A DNA stretch of 64,000 bases from Manis javanica (lineage: Eukaryota > Chordata > Mammalia > Pholidota > Manidae). The first letter of the stretch is position 1; every line of letters starts with the position of its first letter. The notes beneath the pieces were generated by a model that had not been told where the DNA came from, made no database searches, and saw nothing but the letters and a program-made list of their open reading frames with translations. Both the position numbers and the translations under genes were made by a program. The stretch is taken from positions 76,583,501 to 76,647,500 of the forward strand of contig NC_133159.1 in NCBI RefSeq assembly GCF_040802235.1, read 5' to 3'. Positions 25,201-39,019 of this stretch are shown piece by piece.

Positions 25201-28200
25201 TCTCTTGAGTTCAAATGTATAAATAACCTTGAATGTATTGTTAGGTAACAGATCAGACTAGAAATTCCTCCAGTGCTCCAAAATTCTGAGAACACCAACA
25301 TGTAATTAAGATCACAGAGACTATTTTAAGATCACTGTTTTAAGGACCACAGAGACCCAATAACCAAATTATTGCTAAACTTGTCCAAGGGCACTCTAAG
25401 AACTCAATACTAAAAAATAGTCAAAGAAATATCCTCATGACTAGAGGAAGGCAGAAGAGGGGATAATATTAAAAATAACTTTATAATGTGGATTCACGAA
25501 TTTTAATTTTTAATGTTTTAAATAAAACTTCACATCTTTGCAAATATGAGTATTCAAAAACAAAAGATCCATTTTGTTCTTTTAAGACTCTAATGCTACT
25601 TTGAAAGAGAGGCTTTACTGTTTATTGAGGAATATGCTATCATCATTCATCTGAAACATTTTAAAGGATCATGTTCTATGCCTAAAGAGTAGGGTATCTT
25701 TGAACATGGCATTATTAATAGAGAAGAGCAGTTGTTTGAAATTCTTTAGCTTTTACACAATTTCGTGGATTTTGCTAATTATTTTATCTTAATACCCAAG
25801 GCACAATACACATGTGCATAGCTGTACCACATCAGAAATAATTACTAAGCAAGGGTCATCCTATACAAATGGACACAAGGTAAAATTTTAACAATTAAAA
25901 ATAACTCCCAGATATAGTGTAAGCTAAAGATTATTTTTTCAATGTATTTCAAATCTATAACCAAAGCCATATCAAAGATTGCATTTCTGTATTAATAAAC
26001 GTTGTTGAAATTGGCTTGACTAAATGGTTACAAAAACTGTTTCTCACCTCACTAATTCTCTTGGACTTCACCAAATAAAGTCATCTTTATCATTTAAATT
26101 TAGGCGGTTGCACAGAATACTATCCTTTTCATTTTAATGGATTCCATATTGTCTACTTGGAGTAAAAAATGTTATTTTATCTAAAACAAAAAAGTAATAT
26201 AATGCTATGCATTTATATATTAGTATGAACAGTAGAGTACAGAGTAAGACATTTAGCAACAAAAAAGAGAGCTCTTTTTAACTAACGTATGAGATAGGAG
26301 TAAACATTTTATGCGAATTCATTTCAGGTTTTCTGGTCCTCTTGACATCTAGAATCTTCTAAAAAAAGCTGTACATACTATTTAAAGTTGCAACATACAT
26401 TTTATATTATAAATTATTAAGGGATTTAATGAACAATGCATTAGAAAGAAAACAGGCAAATTACAAAATAATTTAATGTTGCAGCTAAACAGGGTAACTT
26501 GCAGGACATTAAACACTCTATTTTGACATGGAATGCCTGAAGCTAAAGCAATTAAAGCTGCAAAATATTGCTGGCTGACATGATGTGTATGTAAATTTGT
26601 CATTCATTGGCAAAGGTTTGTACCAATCACTGGAATGTTCACAGTAAAACAATCCATGTACTATAAAATGCTTTTAGTGAACTATTCTAAAAGAGTCGTT
26701 TTGTATTATTTAGGTATCTCATCATTACCCATTGTAAATTTTTGGTTTAATAAAGAGTCTTCTTTGGAAATGACCTTAAAATTGAGGATTATTTCTCATT
26801 GTATTACTTAACATCTGTGCTTATTTCTTAAAGGGGAAATATAATTTCATAACATACCCTATGACAGGAAAATAAATACAAGTTAGAGCTTGACATCATA
26901 TTCGATTATGTTTTTCCCTAGATCCCCAAAAGAAGGCCTACAATTGAGTGCTGTATCAAACTCTACCCTCTACAAATAGGGTCTAAGAGGCCATACTGAA
27001 TTCTAGACAGACCTGATTTACTCCAGCTTAGAAATAGTGGTATTCTTCCACAGGAGGTAGAAGCGGGAAAAGCACAGTAATCCCCCTAATGCGCTGTTGC
27101 TACACAAGAGAAGGGGATGCCTGCTGAGACTGAAAGTCACAAAATATTTGGGCAGTTAAGAAAATGTAGGCCCATCCTCTATTGCCAAAGCCTGAAGACT
27201 CTCTTTGCCAGGATTCCCTGGTCATTTGGAATTGCACCGAAATGATAAACAGAGCCCTAACAGAAGATATAAGGAGATCAGATACATTTTATTATTCATC
27301 TATCAAAGCTCTCCAATTATTCTTTTCAATTAGATGAAACAACGACAAACTGGAGGCCATTTAATAAATCCCAAAAATGACTTCATAATAAGTGGATAGT
27401 CAAAATAGTTGGTGAATGTCCATTTTTACATTTCACCAATAAGTTTAATTAAAATTTTCCAAAGCCTATCAATGTGAAACCATCTCCCTCTATCTATCTG
27501 ATCTATTTTTTTTCTTTTTGAAAGAGAGCTGGCTCATAGGATTTCACAGCTCCAATTCTCCTTTTTAAGATCCTATATTCCAGCCTTTCTTGGATGCTAT
27601 TGAAAAGAAATAGAGGGTTAATCTCTAGCTTTATGTTTTGTAAAAAACATCACAAACCACAGGCTCCATTTGGTAAACAAGAAGCTGGTAAACAAACAAG
27701 GAGACTCCTACCTGCTGAACATTAATCATATGCATTAACATTGTGTTGATAATTCAAACCAATCACCCTTAAATATTAAATCAAATGAATTAGAAATTTA
27801 ACTTTATATAAATAGATACTAAAAAAGAAAGAAAACCTCTATTCTAGAGTTTAGTGATCCTGACATCCTCCTATGTAATCTGCAAGGTAAGAATATTAAC
27901 CTGTGGGTGTTCAATGCTCAGCGCTGACAGGCACCGGGGAACTTTTTAAAATATGTCATAATGGCTTACAGTCTAAGGAGAAAAACATAAATATCATCAA
28001 ATATCATAAACAGAAGAATGGCAAAAGTACTAAATAGAGTTATAATGATTAAAAGAAGTAGAAGGAGTACAAGGCGGGTAGGGGAAGGAAAAAAATAGAG
28101 AAAAGGCATTGATGTACAGAATGGAAAGTAGTAAAATGACTCCAAAAACTGGCTCAAGTCTCACTCCATATATTCATGCAGTAATCTATCTAGCCATGCT

Positions 28201-31200
28201 CTCTTACTGCCCACAATTAACAAGTTCACAATGTTTTTAGAAGTAGGTACCTCTCACGGAGGTATCTAGGATGTACATGCAAATAAATGTTTTAGGATCT
28301 GCTTCATTCCTGGAGTTATAACTCAGGAAAGGGACAGACAGTCTTAAAGTTTATATGCCAGCAAGACAATCTCTAAGTTGAAAAGATGATCATTCATTCC
28401 AATGTTTCCCAAACAATAAATATGAAAACAGCAATGCTACACAGTGTGAACAGATTGCAAAGCCCTAAGAAAAGAATAAAAATAATCCTAAAATTATCCC
28501 TGCCTTTGGTTAGTAACAACCACTGGTCAGTTTTTAACCTGGGAGCTTAAAAAATATTCTAGCATTCTTTCTCCTAAATATTGAGGAAGAAGGAGGAAGC
28601 TGAAATGTGGTCTTCTTTGTTATGAACATGTTGTACCTATGAGGTGCAATATTAATCCCATTTGTACCATAAAAACTATGATCCGCTTGAGCCTTGCTCT
28701 CTTGTGAATTATGAATCATTGTATTACCCTGGGGATAGTTATCATGTCTCTAAACTTCCTACTTTGTTTCTTCAATTTTTCTCCCCCAAATACCTTCTAC
28801 TTAAAGTATCTAGGAAATACAAAGTCCCCACATGAAATATCATCATAAATTCTTTACACATACTTCCCACTCTTTCCATAAAATATGTATCTTAAGAGAA
28901 CCAAAAATCCACCAAATAAAATAACACTAGCTCTATTTTATTCCTTGGATAGAAAGGCTACTTATTTTGGTCTTACTCCTTTGGTAAGTAGCTAAAACAC
29001 CCAATTCATAGGGTTTAACCAGACAGAATTTGTTTTTAAAGTACTGACATTACAGTTTCATTCCCTGTGTGCTTTTTCAAGATGTAATTCATTATAAGTT
29101 ATTTTAGTTATTATTTTCTAGTTCTTTGTATTTTCACATCTTTTCCAACAAAATAATAATATATAAATAATACCTGACAAGATTTTACAGATTTTTCTCT
29201 GTTGGTATGCTTTTGTTCTCTGAGCATCTCAAAATATGGGTGTGGTAAAACACAAAGAGTATCAGGATGTGAGCTTTCTTACAGGGAAAAACATCAGTTT
29301 TTCTCTCTTCTCCTGCCACACGCATTGCAGATTCCAGTTAAAAATGCATTTAAGCAATACAGAGTAGTAATTTTGAACCCAGCATCATGCCAAATACTTC
29401 TAGTGAAAAATGGTTGCTAAACGTAGCTTCATTTTGAAAGTCACTGTTTTCATTAACAGTGTGTTCCAACAGCCTTGTTTCAATAGCAGTACTATTAACC
29501 ATGAAAGTTGGCTGCTTCTGTTAACTCTCTGAATTATACCTATTAAACTGACAACTCAATTTATTTTCCCAGTTGTCATTACCCAGTTAAGGATATTGTT
29601 AATAAACTAAAGGTCTCTCTATTCTTTTTCTTAGCTTATGCAGCTGCCTGAATTTACTTACCTGTATACAATTTAGATTATAGGAACCAATGGCAAGTGG
29701 AGTTAATTCCTGACATAGGCCTTCACTCATATCCCTATTAAAGAGGCTGAGAAAGGAGCTGAGAAAAGAGTACTCCATGCATTTCTCTACTTGCTACACA
29801 TTGTTAACAAGAAAAAAGTCTAGTGAGTCACATAACTACTTCAGAGCTATAAGAAAAGGATGAGTTTAATTAAAAAATAGGCTGGAAGTACAATTAATTC
29901 AAGAATAAACTGTCATATAACTGGTACAATTTTGCCAGGTGCTTTCTCTTCATTGACATCTACAAGATCTTAGCCAAAAACTTATTGAAAATTAAAATTA
30001 GATTTTTAAAAACTTGTACTGTATCACTACCCTGGTTAATAATGATAACAAATACTCATGGTACCCCAAGGATTCTTAAGTTAACATGCCAGGCACTTGA
30101 AACATAGTGAAAGATCAGGCACAGTTCCTCCCTCCTGAGACTATGTATCAACCTGCAAACATCATTTGTATCTCTGTTTTTAATTAATCAATGACTTCAT
30201 GTTCAATTATATAAACATTTTTTGAGTCCCTACTTTACACCAGGCACTGACCTAGGGGGTGGGGACAAGAAGACACATGTATAGCACAAATTGAAAATAT
30301 TGTCAGATGTTAATTGACTAATTGCGATCAGGAAGTATGCACAGATTAATGTTCTTGACAACAGTGCAGAATTTAGAAATCAGCACTTAGAAAGAGAGAG
30401 AGATGTGATGACACTTTCCTTAATAGGTAGACTTGGAGGGTTTTGTTTCATCATTCCCTGACCTACCCACAGGAATATTTCTCATCTTGGTAAAGAAAAA
30501 TACCATTCAACCGTTTCAAACATAAAGACCAATGTCTCTCATCCTAGAATGAGATTAGAAAGAAAACCTCAAAGATAAAGCTATCAGCTGAATATTAGTT
30601 GAGCTAAATCTTTGAGTACATACAATGTATTCATGTAAACTGAAAGCTTTTCTTCATAAAGAAGTATTCAAAGTTTTACAACACTGGTGTTAAGTTGTAG
30701 GGGATTCCTAACATGTTTCCATATTTAACTGCAACAGATGCAACTCAGCCAGTTTTTTTAAAATCTGAAATTCATAAGATAATGGATCAGATTCTCACCC
30801 ATGTAACAGATGGTGGGTTCTCTTATGAAGGTTCACTTTTATACAGCGATAGAAGGGCTGATCTTAGCAGTGTGCCAGGCAGGCACAGCACTTCATTCCG
30901 GGGAATGCAGGACGAAGAGGGCCGCTAATTACAGCTGCTGAAAACTAAAAATCGAGCTTTCTAGGGATATGGCCAAGTCACCATGTAAAGAATGGAACTA
31001 ATGTCTCTCCTAAAATTGTCATCACAAATATATGGAGTTAAGATACCTTACAAGTTCAGTTCCTTCAAAAATGTGCTATCAGTAGAAAACACATATTCTT
31101 AGAACAATCTTGAGAATCTCCAACATTCACTCCACTGCAATGTTAGACTAGAGTCACTCTAAGAGGCTCCTATTGAAAGATAACATTTGTCTACAAAAAG

Positions 31201-33659
31201 ATATGAAAAAAGAAGGTATGATATATATCTCCAAATTCCATCGAAATAAATATGTCATTTTATCTTTTGAGTGATGAGAAATTACATAGTCGTGGAATTC
31301 TTTCTGCTTATGGAGCAAGGTGAGCCAAAGAGAAGGGGAGCTGAAGAGTCAATAAATTTGTGCTGAGGGACAAGACTAAACATTAATTTTCTAGGCTAGT
31401 TGTTCTCTGCTTCTAAAGGCTGATCTGTGTCGCTCTGAAGAACATAATTTAATTCTCAATATATTTCAAACAGAATTTTTATTATATCATGGTCTAATTA
31501 TATAACAATGCGCAATCAGAAACAAATTTAAATTAAACTTTATTATAAAATGTTAAATCTTTTATTTCAGGGGATATATTAAAGACATATCTTTGTGTGT
31601 TTTGTTAACACTTCTTATTCCTATCAATAGTGTCAAACCAAGAGATTAAAGACAATAATGAACCTTACATACTATATAAACAATCATTCTGTGATGAATA
31701 AAATCCCTAACTTTCCAAAGCAAATTTTTTTTTAATGTGTATTTCTTTGAGTTTCTAACACAAGCATTTGGAGCCGAAAGAATGGCTATAGAGAAAGAAG
31801 GGGCTTTGTTTTGTTTCATTTTGTTTTTAAGATCATAGCATTATTTCCCTTTGGCTTATAAAGCCCAAGGTATTATCTTTTTGGAATGTTGTTATTGGGA
31901 AGTAAAGAAACATTTATATTAAGGGCTTGATGATATAATGAAAGATACATACTCTGTTTGCGAAATAGAAGAACTGTGATTTGATATTCCCTATAACTCA
32001 AACCACGTTAGAGAGTGTGCCTCATAATGGGTCATTATTATCTTTTGTTCCATAAAAGCATTTCTAATCACCACAGTGATAAACTGATATTTCAACATTA
32101 CCCATATAACTCCAAATAGAGTTTCCAAATGAGAATTCTATGCAGAAATCAGTCCCAAAGCATTACAGCATTTTTAAACATTTTAAAGTGCTATGAAATT
32201 TTCTTGGACATTGAAGTCTTTTATATGCACCAGAGCCTTGTATAGATATTTATACAGCATAATAAAGGTAAGTGCAGATACAAAAATCAGTGCAAATTTA
32301 TCTACATAGATCAAGAGATGCTTCTGTTTGTATATGGATATCCATGAAAATAAGAGGGAAAAGTCAAAACTAAATAAATATTTAATATGTTGGCAGCTGT
32401 CATATAGTTTTGCGTGTGGGCTTTGCTACTATTGACTAGCAGTAGTACTGGTACTCTAACCAACTTCATTAAAGAATAAAAGAAAAGTAATAAGTCATTT
32501 CACACTCTGTCTGACCATTATACAATAATAGCAAGATTTCATGCAAGGGTACAACATTATGCCCATCTGCAATCACAGTCTCTTTGCAAAAATCTCAATT
32601 CACACTTCACATGCAGCTAACCTTGTTACCATCCCTTCTTAAATCCATCAGTGTTGCAGCTGCACGTCTTCACAGCCCCACATCTTAAAATTCATCACTT
32701 TGGCACCTTAGCATCACTATAGGTCAAGAAAAAGAATCCAACCAAGAATAATTAAAGGGCACCCAGATGTTTAGTTTCCTTATCTCAGGCTTTTCCTTTC
32801 ACATATTTGAATTGCCTGTGTGTACTATTTCTTTCATATTTTTAAGATACGGGCAATATGATTATCTTAAGAGTATGAGACCTGGAACAATACATTTCAG
32901 ACTTTTTTTTTACAAATATAGTTCTTTGTAGTTGAAATTTGAACAAGAGGCGTGATAATGAGTAGGTTGAGGGAAGGAAAGGTGTTATCTCATTAAGGTA
33001 ATTACTAAGACATCCCTACCATTATATCGGTTTGAAAATGTGGCAATTAAAGCGCCCTACATGGGCTCCTGGAGACAAGAGAACAGACAGTTCTCCTGGA
33101 ACTTCTATGTTACGGTTAATGTGTGTCATGTAAATGAAAGGGTAGACTATTGCTATTTCATTTTTTTCCTCGACCCCCACCCCCATCATCAAATTTCTTT
33201 GTGGGTTCTTTTATTTTCTTTAACCTGAATTTAATTCTGATGAAAGGTGCCAGATTGACAAGCCTAGAAGGTAAAACCTCCTATTTACTCACAGAATAGA
33301 CAGAGCACAAAAAACAGTAGGGCAAGCTACACAGGCAGTACATTACAAGAGAGACCTAACCTTCCTCCCTCTTTATTCAGGCAAGTATCCTTTTCTGATG
33401 GGACGACTGCCAAATTCATGTCCAAAGTCAGGGAAGTTCAAAATACACACACAAATAACAAGTGGTGTTATCAGCTTACTTCACAACGTACACAAGCTAA
33501 CCCCATAGCTCTCAATTCACTAAGGCTGAATTTGCACTATTCACTGAAACCCCAACCTTTGGTCAGTAATTCATTTCCGCTCTTGAGCTGGTCATCTCTT
33601 TTACTGCTTCCACTGCACTAAACAAGATAAATAAAAATGTGACATGCCAAATGACATCC
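22216..33659. other. Long AT-rich gene-free stretch with candidate conserved blocks
   Basis: No coding exon or clear large transposon was recognised in over 11 kb. A weak MIR/L2-like fossil lies near 30195-30260 (GAGTCCCTACTTTACACCAGGCACTG). Blocks with clustered TAAT/ATTA and other factor-site words, at about 24100-24260, 26370-26730 and 30880-30960, are candidate enhancers. The low transposon content fits a regulatory desert next to BARHL2. Confidence 0.5.
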
Positions 33660-33930
33660 AGAATCCAATCTCCAAAATCTTACTTTCATGCTCATTGGGG
33701 CATTATTTATCTCAAATTAAAGAAAACAATCCAGATGTCCAGAAGTTAAAGAATAGTTGACTCGATTATGACACATTTATGGGAAAGATTATGTATCAAA
33801 TATTATACTTACAAAGAGTTTTAAATAATACATAGAAATACTTATACTACATGGGAAAAGCATAAATGATATCACAAATGAAATATGATCACAACTACAT
33901 GCAAATTCACAGCAAAAATCTAAAAATAAT
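33660..33930 (+). mobile_element. Old L1M 3' end fragment
   Basis: Forward L1M 3' words: AAACAATCCAGATGTCCAGAAG, GAATAGTTGACTCGATTATGACACA, TATGTATCAAATATTATAC, and GAAAAGCATAAATGATATC. Strongly diverged. Confidence 0.55.
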
Positions 33931-36155
33931 AAATCAAACATTAGCAGTGCTCTTCTTTCAGTGATAGAAGATGGACTTTCCATCTTGCCTCTACTCCAGC
34001 ATTTTATAAATTTTCTTCAATAAGCATGCATTACTTGTACAATACGAAAGTTATTTTAATATTTTTTTAAAGTCTCAGTTTCTTTTGCAGTAGGTTTGGC
34101 CACATGAAGTTAACTCCAGTAAAATTGAAAGTGAAGAATCATCTCAAAATGCTGTAATCTTGTCCTACCTCTTTACTTCCTTTACTCTCTCTGCATCTTT
34201 ACAGAAAAAAAGAGAGAGAGGGAACAGGGGTGAAAGAAAAAAAAACACTAAGTAAATACACTGTAGAAAGAACTAAAGCTTAGCACAGGTATTAAACCAG
34301 ATGACCCTTGAGATTCCTTCCAATCCTGGATTTGGATCTAGATCAGTTCTGCTTAAAATCCAACTACGTATTAATGTAAATGCTGGAAAATATCCTTTTG
34401 CCAAATTTCTGGGCAGAGCCGAGTGTTATGTTCCCCTAAGGGACTAAGATCATGGGAGAATGAGAAAAGCCTGTAAAGCATGTTGGCAAATAAAGGAGAT
34501 CCTTCCTGAAACGTCGCCAATGTATGGAGCACTGTCGCAATAAGCAGTTTTGAATTGTTGGCTTTTTTGAACCTGTTCCAAAATATTAACTAATTGTAAC
34601 ATGCAATAAATTTACAAGCTTAATTCAGCTTTTCAGCATTGATGTCCCTCAATAGGAACGCTTGGCCCATCACTTCTGCCACCATAAAAACATCCCAGAC
34701 ATGTAAAATAGCAAAGTAAAAATCAGGAGGGCAAAAAGCAAGGTGGAAATGAGAGCAGAACAGACTCTGTGGACCTAGGCCTGTGAAGTCTCCAGGCAGG
34801 CCAGAGCTTTCCTCTACTGAATTCACTCACCTGACGCTTCTCGCCAGATCCCTGGTCATCATATATATTACCCGTTCCTGAAATGAAAGCAGTCCTTATT
34901 GCTTTACTAAATGTGGTCTTCATGCTTATATAAATTCTAATTGAATTCTACCCTAAGAAATATCTTCGTGGGAGAACTTGGGGCACGTGAAATTAATTGT
35001 GCCTTCTGCAGGAATAATTAGACCACAAGGCTCAGGTGGCAAGTGTGGAGGTACAGGCTATCGTCCCTTAGGCACCGGCAGGGGCAAAGGGTTCTTAACC
35101 CAAAATGGCAACAAGACAGGGGTAGTGAAAACGAGCAACAAAAAGTTCGGGCCTGGCACCCGCCTGGGAAACTCCCCCACCCTAGGGCTGAAGGATCAGG
35201 GAAGAGTCAGTACAGCAGGGGAAACCCCAGCTGCTGCGCAGCCCCCTCCTTTCCCGCTCTGTAATTGCGCACAGCTGAGGAAGGCGGCCAGGGCTGCCCA
35301 ACGCCGCCAATGGGTGACGAGATTTCCACCAGCAAGAAACTGGCACTTGGTCGTCTGCTCTAAGGTAAATCGAGGGTACTTCGCGGGAGAATCCAAAATA
35401 CAATTGCCATAAGTTTCTGAATTAATTCAGAAAAGAAGACAAAGTGAAGCACCCCATGCTCTCCATGCCTGCATTTATCCATTTGTGCTTTATGTGAATT
35501 TCTGGCAATTCCATCCATGCATAGCAATGAAAGATTGTGTGACTATTAGACATTTAGTCACATTCGAGTATCTTTAATGTAATGCCACAGTGTGTTCACT
35601 CAAGGCTTATGAGGAAGCAGGTGTCTCTTTGAAATCCTCTTAATTTATAAAAACGATTTGGTAAATAAGTGTCCATTAATAGAACAGTTTGTGGAAAATG
35701 AGGCAGATGAATAATGTCATGTTTTAAAGTGATTTTGGCTCTGATAAACCCTATTTCCAATAGGCAGCTCTGTCTTTGTTAATATCTGGGCTAGAATTCC
35801 CTGCCCATTGGTCTGCACGTGCCCAACTTGGGAAGGTAAGAGCTGGTGCAAAAGGAAGCAGGGCGGTCAACTCCTTCCCAGTTATTATTTTCATCTTTCA
35901 TAAATTATGACACGCCAGTTTTCTCAAATGAGAGATATTAAGAAAATAAAAGCTTCAAATTGTATCATTAGTAAATCATTTTATAGCAGTTCAAACTCAA
36001 TCAGAAACCCATACAATGAGAGAGACTACTGTGGTCTCTTCGCCCGGGAGGCTCCTACAATCTGGAAACTATACTTTGTAGCTTAGCTTCTCTACAGTAG
36101 GAAGTGAGTAGCATTGACTTCATATCTTTTTCCTAACACTAGCTAATTGGTTTTA
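33931..36155. other. Gene-free sequence with a CpG-rich block and a conserved-looking block
   Basis: Ordinary AT-rich sequence runs to 34970. A GC-richer block with CCAAT and CG dinucleotides lies at about 34980-35370. A balanced, low-repeat block lies at about 35450-36000. The ERV target site follows at 36156-36159. Confidence 0.5.
34980..35370 (+). promoter_or_regulatory. Isolated GC-rich block with CCAAT box and downstream splice donor
   Basis: GC-richer island in AT-rich surroundings, with a CCAAT box (35307-35311) and CTAAGGTAAAT donor-like sequence near 35360. An open frame runs 34978-35412 but its composition is not convincing as a protein. It could be the promoter of a non-coding transcript or a distal enhancer. 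Confidence 0.3.
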
Positions 36156-36159
36156 GAAT

Positions 36160-36699
36160 TGTGAAAAAATTTAAACCGGAACCAGAGGATATAAAATGGA
36201 AATTCGTTCATGTGCCATCAGGAAAACAACATTTAAGGACTGAGAGAGACTGATTTCCCATAATATGTCTGATTTATAGAAAACTGATAATGTTGGAATT
36301 TTCTTAAGTAATAAAGAGTTGGTCAGGGGTTACCTCAAAACAACCTTGGAACATTTTTGCTTATGGGTTCCAGAGACATCCACAAGGAATAACCCAGGTT
36401 GAGTTGACCTCACAAACTACACTGAACTGAGCTTTATTTGTGTGACTGGATTGATATTGTCTGCCCAGGGAATTTTCAAAGCTGGTCTCTGTTTTTCATT
36501 TTAACAGACTCTAAGCGAACTCTTCTGCTTCATATTCATTGCCCAATAAATACAGCCTACCCCAAACATTCAGTGGACTCACCAATGCCTTACTACAGTT
36601 TGCATGTTGCAAATTGCCATCATTCTGTTATTCCCAGATAAACTCATCTTTTTGACAATTTTGAGCTTAACTCAGATTTCTTCATTTTTTAGATCGAAA
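36160..36699 (+). repeat. ERV 5' LTR
   Basis: About 540 bp, opening TGTGAAAAAATTT. It shares long colinear blocks with 43000-43519, for example TTTAAGGACTGAGAGA, AAACTGATAATGTTGG, TTCCAGAGACA, AATTTTCAAAGCTGGTCTCT and AGATAAACTCATCTTTTT. The 3' border is placed by alignment to the other LTR and could be off by a few bases. The primer-binding site after it is too degraded to name the tRNA. Confidence 0.88.
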
Positions 36700-37295
36700 T
36701 TCTTTGACATCAGTAGTGGAGTCCAAAGGAGATGAGCCCCAAAGGACAACCCTCAGAACCAAGTGAGGCACCAGAAGAGAGCCCCTTGCACTCTGCTTGC
36801 GTAAGATGTTGTCTGCTCTCTGTTTGGTAAGTCTCCCTCTCCAATTCTGAGCTCCCTCCCTTTGGTTGAGCTTTCCAACTTTATCTAGGATGTGCTTAAA
36901 AGCTTTGCTCTTTTTGTCGAGTATTCATTTGTTTTCTTGTTGGAAATGTGATAGAATTACTACTATAATTCCTTCAGAATCCTTGAGAGCAAAACAAATT
37001 TTAAAAAATAATACTGGTGGAAATGGGTTGAGCTACTAACTGCTACCACAGCACTTGCCACCTCCTTTATGAGAGACTCTGGTCCATGAAGCAAAAGACT
37101 CCCATGAGAGGACAAGTTGGTCATGGATAGGCCAGATTGACATTAGGTCACCTGCCAACTGCAACACAATTTCCATGCAACAAGGGACAGCAAGTCATGG
37201 ATCAGACAAATATGGCAAAGGCTGTCTGCTAAAAAACAATCCATGAAAGGCACAGTGTAAAACAAAATTCAACTCCCAACCCTAAAAGCACACTC

Positions 37296-38620
37296 ATGAG
37301 GCTATTCAGGAATTTTTTTTTCTTTTGCTCCCTTGGGAAAACCTCTGAGATATGGGAGCCCAACCATCTAAAAGCTGTAGGGTTAGCCCTGCCTCAGGAC
37401 AGTTTTATGTTCAAAAATGATGGTCTCTCCTCATGCACATTTTTAACTAAATGGACCAGTCTTATTAGACATAATTCAGAACTTCAATAGCCATGATGGG
37501 GAGCTTTCAATCTCCCCAAACTTGTTTTTCTGGACTAAATTAGAAGACTGAAGCAATAGAACTAAACAATCTGAATGGGATAGCTATTTTAATTGGTATC
37601 TGGAGGCTTCTAAATGTATTCAGACATCCAAAATTGCCTATTTACAAAATACTAATTCTAAGAAACTGAAGCAAGTAGACAACTGAAAGGAAATTAAACA
37701 AAAATCTAGGCCTCTTCCCTGGCAACACCAGCCGAGATTCCCCTAAACCCATTGCTCTGCCTCCTCTCTATTCAGCTTTGTCCTCTTTTAACACCTTCCT
37801 CTATCTGAACTACCCTTATTCTAATGCTGAAATCTTACCAACTGAGCCTGTTAAAACTCTCCCTTTTAAAATTAGGTCTTCTAAGGATCCTGCTGAACCA
37901 TTAATTTCTTGCATCCCATGGACCAAAGCTGAACTTAGACCACTTGTAAAAGATTTCCCCAAGGTAAATGAGAATCCTCATAGATTTGCCAAAGAATTCA
38001 ATATTGTAATTTAAACTCATCAACCTAACTTTTCTGATTTTTATCAGTTAGTCCACATGCATATTGGAGAAGGTTAAGCTCCGCAGTGAATAAAAACTGC
38101 TAATTGGGAAAACCCTGAATAATCTTTGTAATTCCAAGTAAGTCAACCACCAGCTCTTTTTATATAATCATGCCCATGCCATAGCCAAAAGGCTGCATCT
38201 TGACGTACTAAGGACTGTCCTAAACCAGTAACTGGAACAATATTCAGGCTTGCACCCAAAAGCCTGCTGAATCTGTTCATGATTACTGCCACAGACTCCA
38301 AATTGTTTTTAAAGAAAATTCCTGATTCACCATAGACCTTGAATCCACCAGGATGGTCTTTAATTCAATACTTATAAATGGCTTAAACAGAGATCTATCT
38401 ATATTAGTCAAGAGGACCTGCACAGAATGGGAAACAATGTTCACCCCTGAAATTGTCTGTCTAGCTAATCAGTTAATCTGCACTCTAGAAGATGATGCCA
38501 AAAGAGGAGGAACATTTTAAATCTCCAACTTCAACAGATGGAATCTCCCCAACAAACTCTCCTTTCCAGACTCTGTCATCATTGTTAAAAAAAAAAAACC
38601 CTGGCCACTTGAAAAAGGGC
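37296..38620 (+). pseudogene. ERV gag remnant
   Basis: The clearest part is 37778-38014, where a capsid-like segment reads PWTKAELRPLVKDFPKV and later FAKEFNIVI, typical of class I ERV capsid. It continues past a stop at 38012-38014. Other stretches are shifted and stop-rich. Gag would have formed the particle core; this copy cannot. Confidence 0.7.
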
Positions 38621-38699
38621 TGTTACAAATTGAAAATATCTAGATGATTACAGCTTTCCAAGAACCACTGGTCAGACTCATCCCAATGATGTAGCTCTG

Positions 38700-39010
38700 A
38701 GGAAACCATTAAACAGGCTAGGGAAAACTACACTCCCTTACAATATTAATTGACACAGGAGCTATTCTGTTGGTACCCAGTGCCACTACAATTAAATGGT
38801 CCTTTCCTCAGAGTGATACACTTATTCAAATAGTGGAGATTTTAAGTAAACCACAACACGTCCCTATTTCTAAACTTATACCCATTTGCTTGGGACCTTT
38901 GCATAAGCATCCATTTCTCCTCAGTGAATTGGCTCCTGTCTACTTATTAGTATGAGAGTTCCTAGAAAAATAACATGCTGCCATTTCTTTCTCTCGTAGG
39001 GGAGAAATAA
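38700..39010 (+). pseudogene. ERV protease remnant
   Basis: The aspartic-protease active-site motif DTGA is readable at 38752-38763, in frame with a downstream segment (PSATTIKW..., 38770-38955) that ends at a stop within the protease C-terminal part. Disabled by stops on both sides. Confidence 0.75.
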
Positions 39011-39019
39011 CTCTTAAGT

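Noticed and set aside
34978..35412. 144-codon open frame on the plus strand
   Set aside because: It coincides with a GC-rich block, shows no family resemblance, and the nested second frame is similarly open.
36700..36760. ERV primer-binding site
   Set aside because: The sequence after the 5' LTR is too mutated to match any tRNA 3' end with confidence.
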